8,012 bases of DNA from Muribaculaceae bacterium (GTDB lineage: Bacteria > Bacteroidota > Bacteroidia > Bacteroidales > Muribaculaceae): the NCBI GenBank assembly GCA_009775125.1, contig VSPD01000078.1, positions 1 to 8,012 of the forward strand, in the 5' to 3' direction. Under the pieces are notes generated by a model that was given only the letters and a program-made list of their open reading frames with translations, did no database searches and was not told the origin of the DNA. The translations under genes were made by a program, and so were the position numbers. Positions 5,035 through 8,012 of this stretch are shown piece after piece (the stretch's first letter is position 1; each line of letters opens with the position of its first letter).

Positions 5035-7938
5035 ATGCAAAGCAAAGGAAAATTAGGGAGCATCGTTGCCGGTGTAATCGCCATTTTCTTGGTGATCGTG
5101 TGCCTGTTCTACCTCTCATTCTCTTTCGTCTCCTCTAAGCACGAAAGCAAGGCCGAACAGTATGCACTTGCCGTTTCCGGCGACAACGACGACTCCGCCT
5201 ACAACCAAGCCTACAAACACTACATGGACTCGGTTGGCGAAGAAAAAGTTTACCTGGGTGTCTACACCCTTAACGACGTCCGCAAATGGGGTGTCGGCCT
5301 CGGCCTCGACCTCAAAGGCGGTATGAACGTCATTCTCGAAGTGGATGTCCCGGATATGCTCCGCTCCATTTCCAACAAAGCAAACGACGCCAACTTTGAA
5401 GCCGCCATCGACACAGCGCAAGTGCTCGTCGCCAACCACCAGGCCGACAACTTCCTCGCTGCCTTCGTTAGCCAATACCGTCAGCGCGAACCCGAAATCG
5501 ACCTCTCCGTCGTATTCAAGGACAACCTCGTGCCCTCCGGCGCCGACGACAACAAAGTAGTCTCAATCCTCAAAGACAAAGTAAAATCCGTAACCGAGAC
5601 CGCCGCCAACTCCGTGCTTCGCAAGCGTATCGACCAATTCGGCGTCGTATCGCCCAACATCCAGGTGCTCCAAGGCAAAGACGGACAAGTCCTCCTCGAG
5701 CTCCCCGGCGTTAAGGATCACTCCCGCGTTCGCGAACTCCTCCAGCGCTCCGCCTCGCTCGAATTCTACGACACCTACCGCATCAACGAAGTAATGCCCG
5801 CAATGGCATCGCTCGCACAGCGCCTCGCAGCCGACACCACCGCAAATGCCGCCGCATACCAGTTCATCGTTGCACAGATGCAGCAGATGGCACAGGCCGG
5901 CGCAGGCGAATACGTAATGCTCGGCTACCTCCAGAACCCCATGGAAATGACCGCGTTCAACAACGTCATCTCCACACCCCTCGCTAAATCAATCCTCCCC
6001 TCCGACCTCCGTCTCCTCTGGGGCGTGAAACCCGAAGTCGACGTCGACGCCAATGGCAAAGAGACATCCCGCGGATACGCACTCTACGCCCTGCGCACAT
6101 CTGCCGGCGAACCCGCCCTCAAAGGCGGCGTGGTTTCCGACGCAAACTCCAACTACGACCCCATGCGCGGCAACGAAGTGTCGATGCGCATGAACGCCGA
6201 CGGCGCACGCCAGTGGGCACGCATCACAGCAGCAAACGCCGCCGACGGACACCGCCCCATCGCAATCGTACTCGACGACCAAGTTTACTCCGCGCCCCGC
6301 GTCAACGACGCCATCGAAGGCGGTTCATCGTCAATCACCGGTAACTTCACCATCGACGAGGCAAAAGACCTTGCCAACGTGCTCAAATCCGGCGAAATGA
6401 ACGCCAAAGTAAACATCATCTCCGACATGGTAATCGGTCCGTCGCTCGGTAAACAAGCCATCGAAGCCGGCTTCACGTCCTTCATCGTCGCACTCATCCT
6501 CCTCATGATCTTCATGTGCGCCTTCTACGGACTCATCCCCGGCCTCATCGCCAACTTCTGCCTCATCTGCAACCTCTTCTTCACCATCGGTATCCTCGCG
6601 TCATTCCAGGCAGTGCTCACCATGTCCGGTATCGCCGGTATCGTGCTCTCGCTCGGTATGGCAGTCGACGCCAACGTGCTCATCTTCGAGCGCGCCAAAG
6701 AAGAACTCCGCGCAGGCAAAAACTCACGCCAGGCCATCGCCGACGGCTACTCCAACGCCTTCTCCGCAATCTTCGACTCCAACCTCACATCAATCATCAC
6801 AGGCCTCATCCTGCTGCTCTACGGCACAGGCCCCATCAAAGGCTTCGCCACAACCCTCATCATCGGTATCATCTGCTCATTCTTCACAGCAGTATTCCTT
6901 AGCCGACTCTTCTTCATCTGGTTTGGCAAGACCAAGACCTTCGAGAACCTCACATTCTCCACAGGCCTCTCCCGCCGCATGTTTGTAAACGCCAAAATCA
7001 ACTTCCTTGGCCAGCGCAAATTCTCCTTCACCGCAGTAGGCATCCTCGTCGTTATCGTTGTTGTTTCCCTCTTCGGCCGTGGCCTCAACCAAGGCATCGA
7101 CTTCTCCGGCGGTCGCAACTACGTAGTGAAATTCGAAAAACCCGTCGACGTGCAAGAACTCCAGGCACGCCTCGCGCCCGAATTCCCCGGAGCATCCGTA
7201 GCCGTGATCACAATCGAATCATCCAACCAGGTACGTATCTCCACCAACTACAAAATCAACGACGAGAACAAAGACACCGAAGCCGAAATCACAGGCAAAC
7301 TCTTCAACGCCCTCCGTCCCTACCTCGCCGAAGGCATGACCGACGAACAATTCTCCACCACCGACGCCTCCCAAGGCATCGTGCAGTCGCAGAAAGTAGG
7401 TCCCTCCGTCGCCGACGACATGCGCAACGAAGCCTACATCGCCGTCATCCTCTCGCTCATCGCAATGTTCCTCTACATCCTGCTCCGATTCCGCAACGTA
7501 GCATTCTCACTCGGCGCACTTGCAGCAGTAACATTCACAGCCTTCACAATCATCGGCTTCTACTCCCTCTTCTGGGGCGTATTCCCCTTCGCTATGGAAG
7601 TAGACCAGACCTTCATCGCCGCAATCCTCACCGTGATCGGTTACCAGATCAACGACACCGTCGTAGTCTTCGACCGTGTGCGTGAAAACCTCGGCCTCTA
7701 TCCCAAGCAAGACTTCTTCACCACCGTCAACCAATCCATCAACTCCACCCTCGGCCGCACAATCATGACCTCGGCATCCACCCTGCTCGTGCTTCTGTGC
7801 ATCTTCATCCTCGGTGGTGATGCAATCCGCTCCTTCACCTTCGCAATGCTCTTTGGCGTAATCATCGGCACCCTCGCCACCATCTACGTGGCCTCCCCCG
7901 TCGCCTACCTCGTCGAAGCCCGCCGCGCAAAGAAATAA
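5035..7938 (+). CDS. secDF: SecDF, fused protein-export membrane subunit (967 aa)
   Basis: SecDF binds SecYEG in the inner membrane and uses the proton motive force to pull preproteins out on the periplasmic side. SecD part: TM1 at about 8-31; the conserved GLGLDLKGG at 88-96; the P1 base motif LRKRIDQFGV at 195-204; a P1 head to about 475; five more helices at about 483-499, 503-523, 527-551, 582-601 and 604-628; and GMAVDANVLIFER at 541-553 with the key Asp545. After a linker (632-663) comes SecF: TM at 664-681, GIDFSGG at 687-693, a periplasmic P4 domain, then five helices to about 960. These include GYQINDTVVVFDR at 869-881 with Asp874 and LGRTIMTS at 906-913 with Arg908. The proton-pathway residues are all present, so it should be active. 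The ATG at 5035 is the natural start; no Shine-Dalgarno is seen. Fusion and length are normal for Bacteroidota. Confidence 0.97.
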   Translation: MQSKGKLGSIVAGVIAIFLVIVCLFYLSFSFVSSKHESKAEQYALAVSGDNDDSAYNQAYKHYMDSVGEEKVYLGVYTLNDVRKWGVGLGLDLKGGMNVILEVDVPDMLRSISNKANDANFEAAIDTAQVLVANHQADNFLAAFVSQYRQREPEIDLSVVFKDNLVPSGADDNKVVSILKDKVKSVTETAANSVLRKRIDQFGVVSPNIQVLQGKDGQVLLELPGVKDHSRVRELLQRSASLEFYDTYRINEVMPAMASLAQRLAADTTANAAAYQFIVAQMQQMAQAGAGEYVMLGYLQNPMEMTAFNNVISTPLAKSILPSDLRLLWGVKPEVDVDANGKETSRGYALYALRTSAGEPALKGGVVSDANSNYDPMRGNEVSMRMNADGARQWARITAANAADGHRPIAIVLDDQVYSAPRVNDAIEGGSSSITGNFTIDEAKDLANVLKSGEMNAKVNIISDMVIGPSLGKQAIEAGFTSFIVALILLMIFMCAFYGLIPGLIANFCLICNLFFTIGILASFQAVLTMSGIAGIVLSLGMAVDANVLIFERAKEELRAGKNSRQAIADGYSNAFSAIFDSNLTSIITGLILLLYGTGPIKGFATTLIIGIICSFFTAVFLSRLFFIWFGKTKTFENLTFSTGLSRRMFVNAKINFLGQRKFSFTAVGILVVIVVVSLFGRGLNQGIDFSGGRNYVVKFEKPVDVQELQARLAPEFPGASVAVITIESSNQVRISTNYKINDENKDTEAEITGKLFNALRPYLAEGMTDEQFSTTDASQGIVQSQKVGPSVADDMRNEAYIAVILSLIAMFLYILLRFRNVAFSLGALAAVTFTAFTIIGFYSLFWGVFPFAMEVDQTFIAAILTVIGYQINDTVVVFDRVRENLGLYPKQDFFTTVNQSINSTLGRTIMTSASTLLVLLCIFILGGDAIRSFTFAMLFGVIIGTLATIYVASPVAYLVEARRAKK

Positions 7939-7961
7939 GCAATCCCCAGCCCCTCAATACC

Positions 7962-7992
7962 AAGGGCCGCCCTCCCCGGGCGGCCCTTTTTT
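7962..7992 (+). terminator. Intrinsic terminator of secDF
   Basis: GGGCCGCCC at 7964-7972 pairs perfectly with GGGCGGCCC at 7978-7986 across a TCCCC loop. Two flanking A residues (7962-7963) can extend the stem into the T-run. Six T residues follow at 7987-7992. The stem starts 23 nt after the secDF stop codon (TAA 7936-7938). This is a textbook Rho-independent terminator and should end the secDF transcript. The last 20 bases of the window are pyrimidine-rich and show nothing further. Confidence 0.93.
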
Positions 7993-8012
7993 CATCCCCT
8001 CCTCTCCCCTCG

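Noticed and set aside
2729..5310. The 12-mer CTCGGCCTCGAC repeated at 2729, 3928, 4081 and 5299
   Set aside because: Every copy is in frame and encodes LGLD. It reflects the preferred Leu, Gly and Asp codons rather than a dispersed DNA repeat.

Overview
The window looks like a chromosomal segment of a Bacteroidota gut commensal in the order Bacteroidales. Four things suggest this. The two promoters I can find carry the Bacteroidota -7 box (TAnnTTTG). None of the three genes has a Shine-Dalgarno site. SecD and SecF are one fused protein. The upstream pair (a long TPR protein and a TonB-receptor-like barrel) has a Bacteroidota character. Coding DNA is GC-rich with mostly C-ending codons while the spacers are very AT-rich, which would fit a Muribaculaceae-like or Alistipes-like genome. 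The family-level guess is weak.

Layout, all on the + strand. Positions 1-193 are an AT-rich leader with a -7 box at 155-162. Gene 1 (194-3169) encodes a 991-residue secreted periplasmic TPR-repeat protein. Gene 2 (3166-4914) overlaps it by ATGA and encodes a 582-residue outer-membrane beta-barrel without a recognisable TonB plug. A 120-bp spacer (4915-5034) holds an inverted repeat, a well-formed Bacteroidota promoter and an 8-codon mini-ORF. Gene 3 (5035-7938) is secDF, the Sec translocon accessory motor, closed by a strong intrinsic terminator at 7962-7992.

How they may work together: genes 1 and 2 look like one translationally coupled operon, with a repeat scaffold in the periplasm and a barrel in the outer membrane, and they may form a complex. 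secDF has its own promoter and a different codon preference, so it is probably a separate, better-expressed transcription unit. It would help export both upstream products through SecYEG, but that is true of most envelope proteins.

The window is mostly ordinary core-genome envelope DNA. I see no mobile element, CRISPR array, tRNA or rRNA, phage gene or defence gene. The best candidate for something under-described is the TPR-barrel pair, followed by a perfect 20-bp palindrome at the end of the barrel gene and the inverted repeat laid over the secDF promoter.
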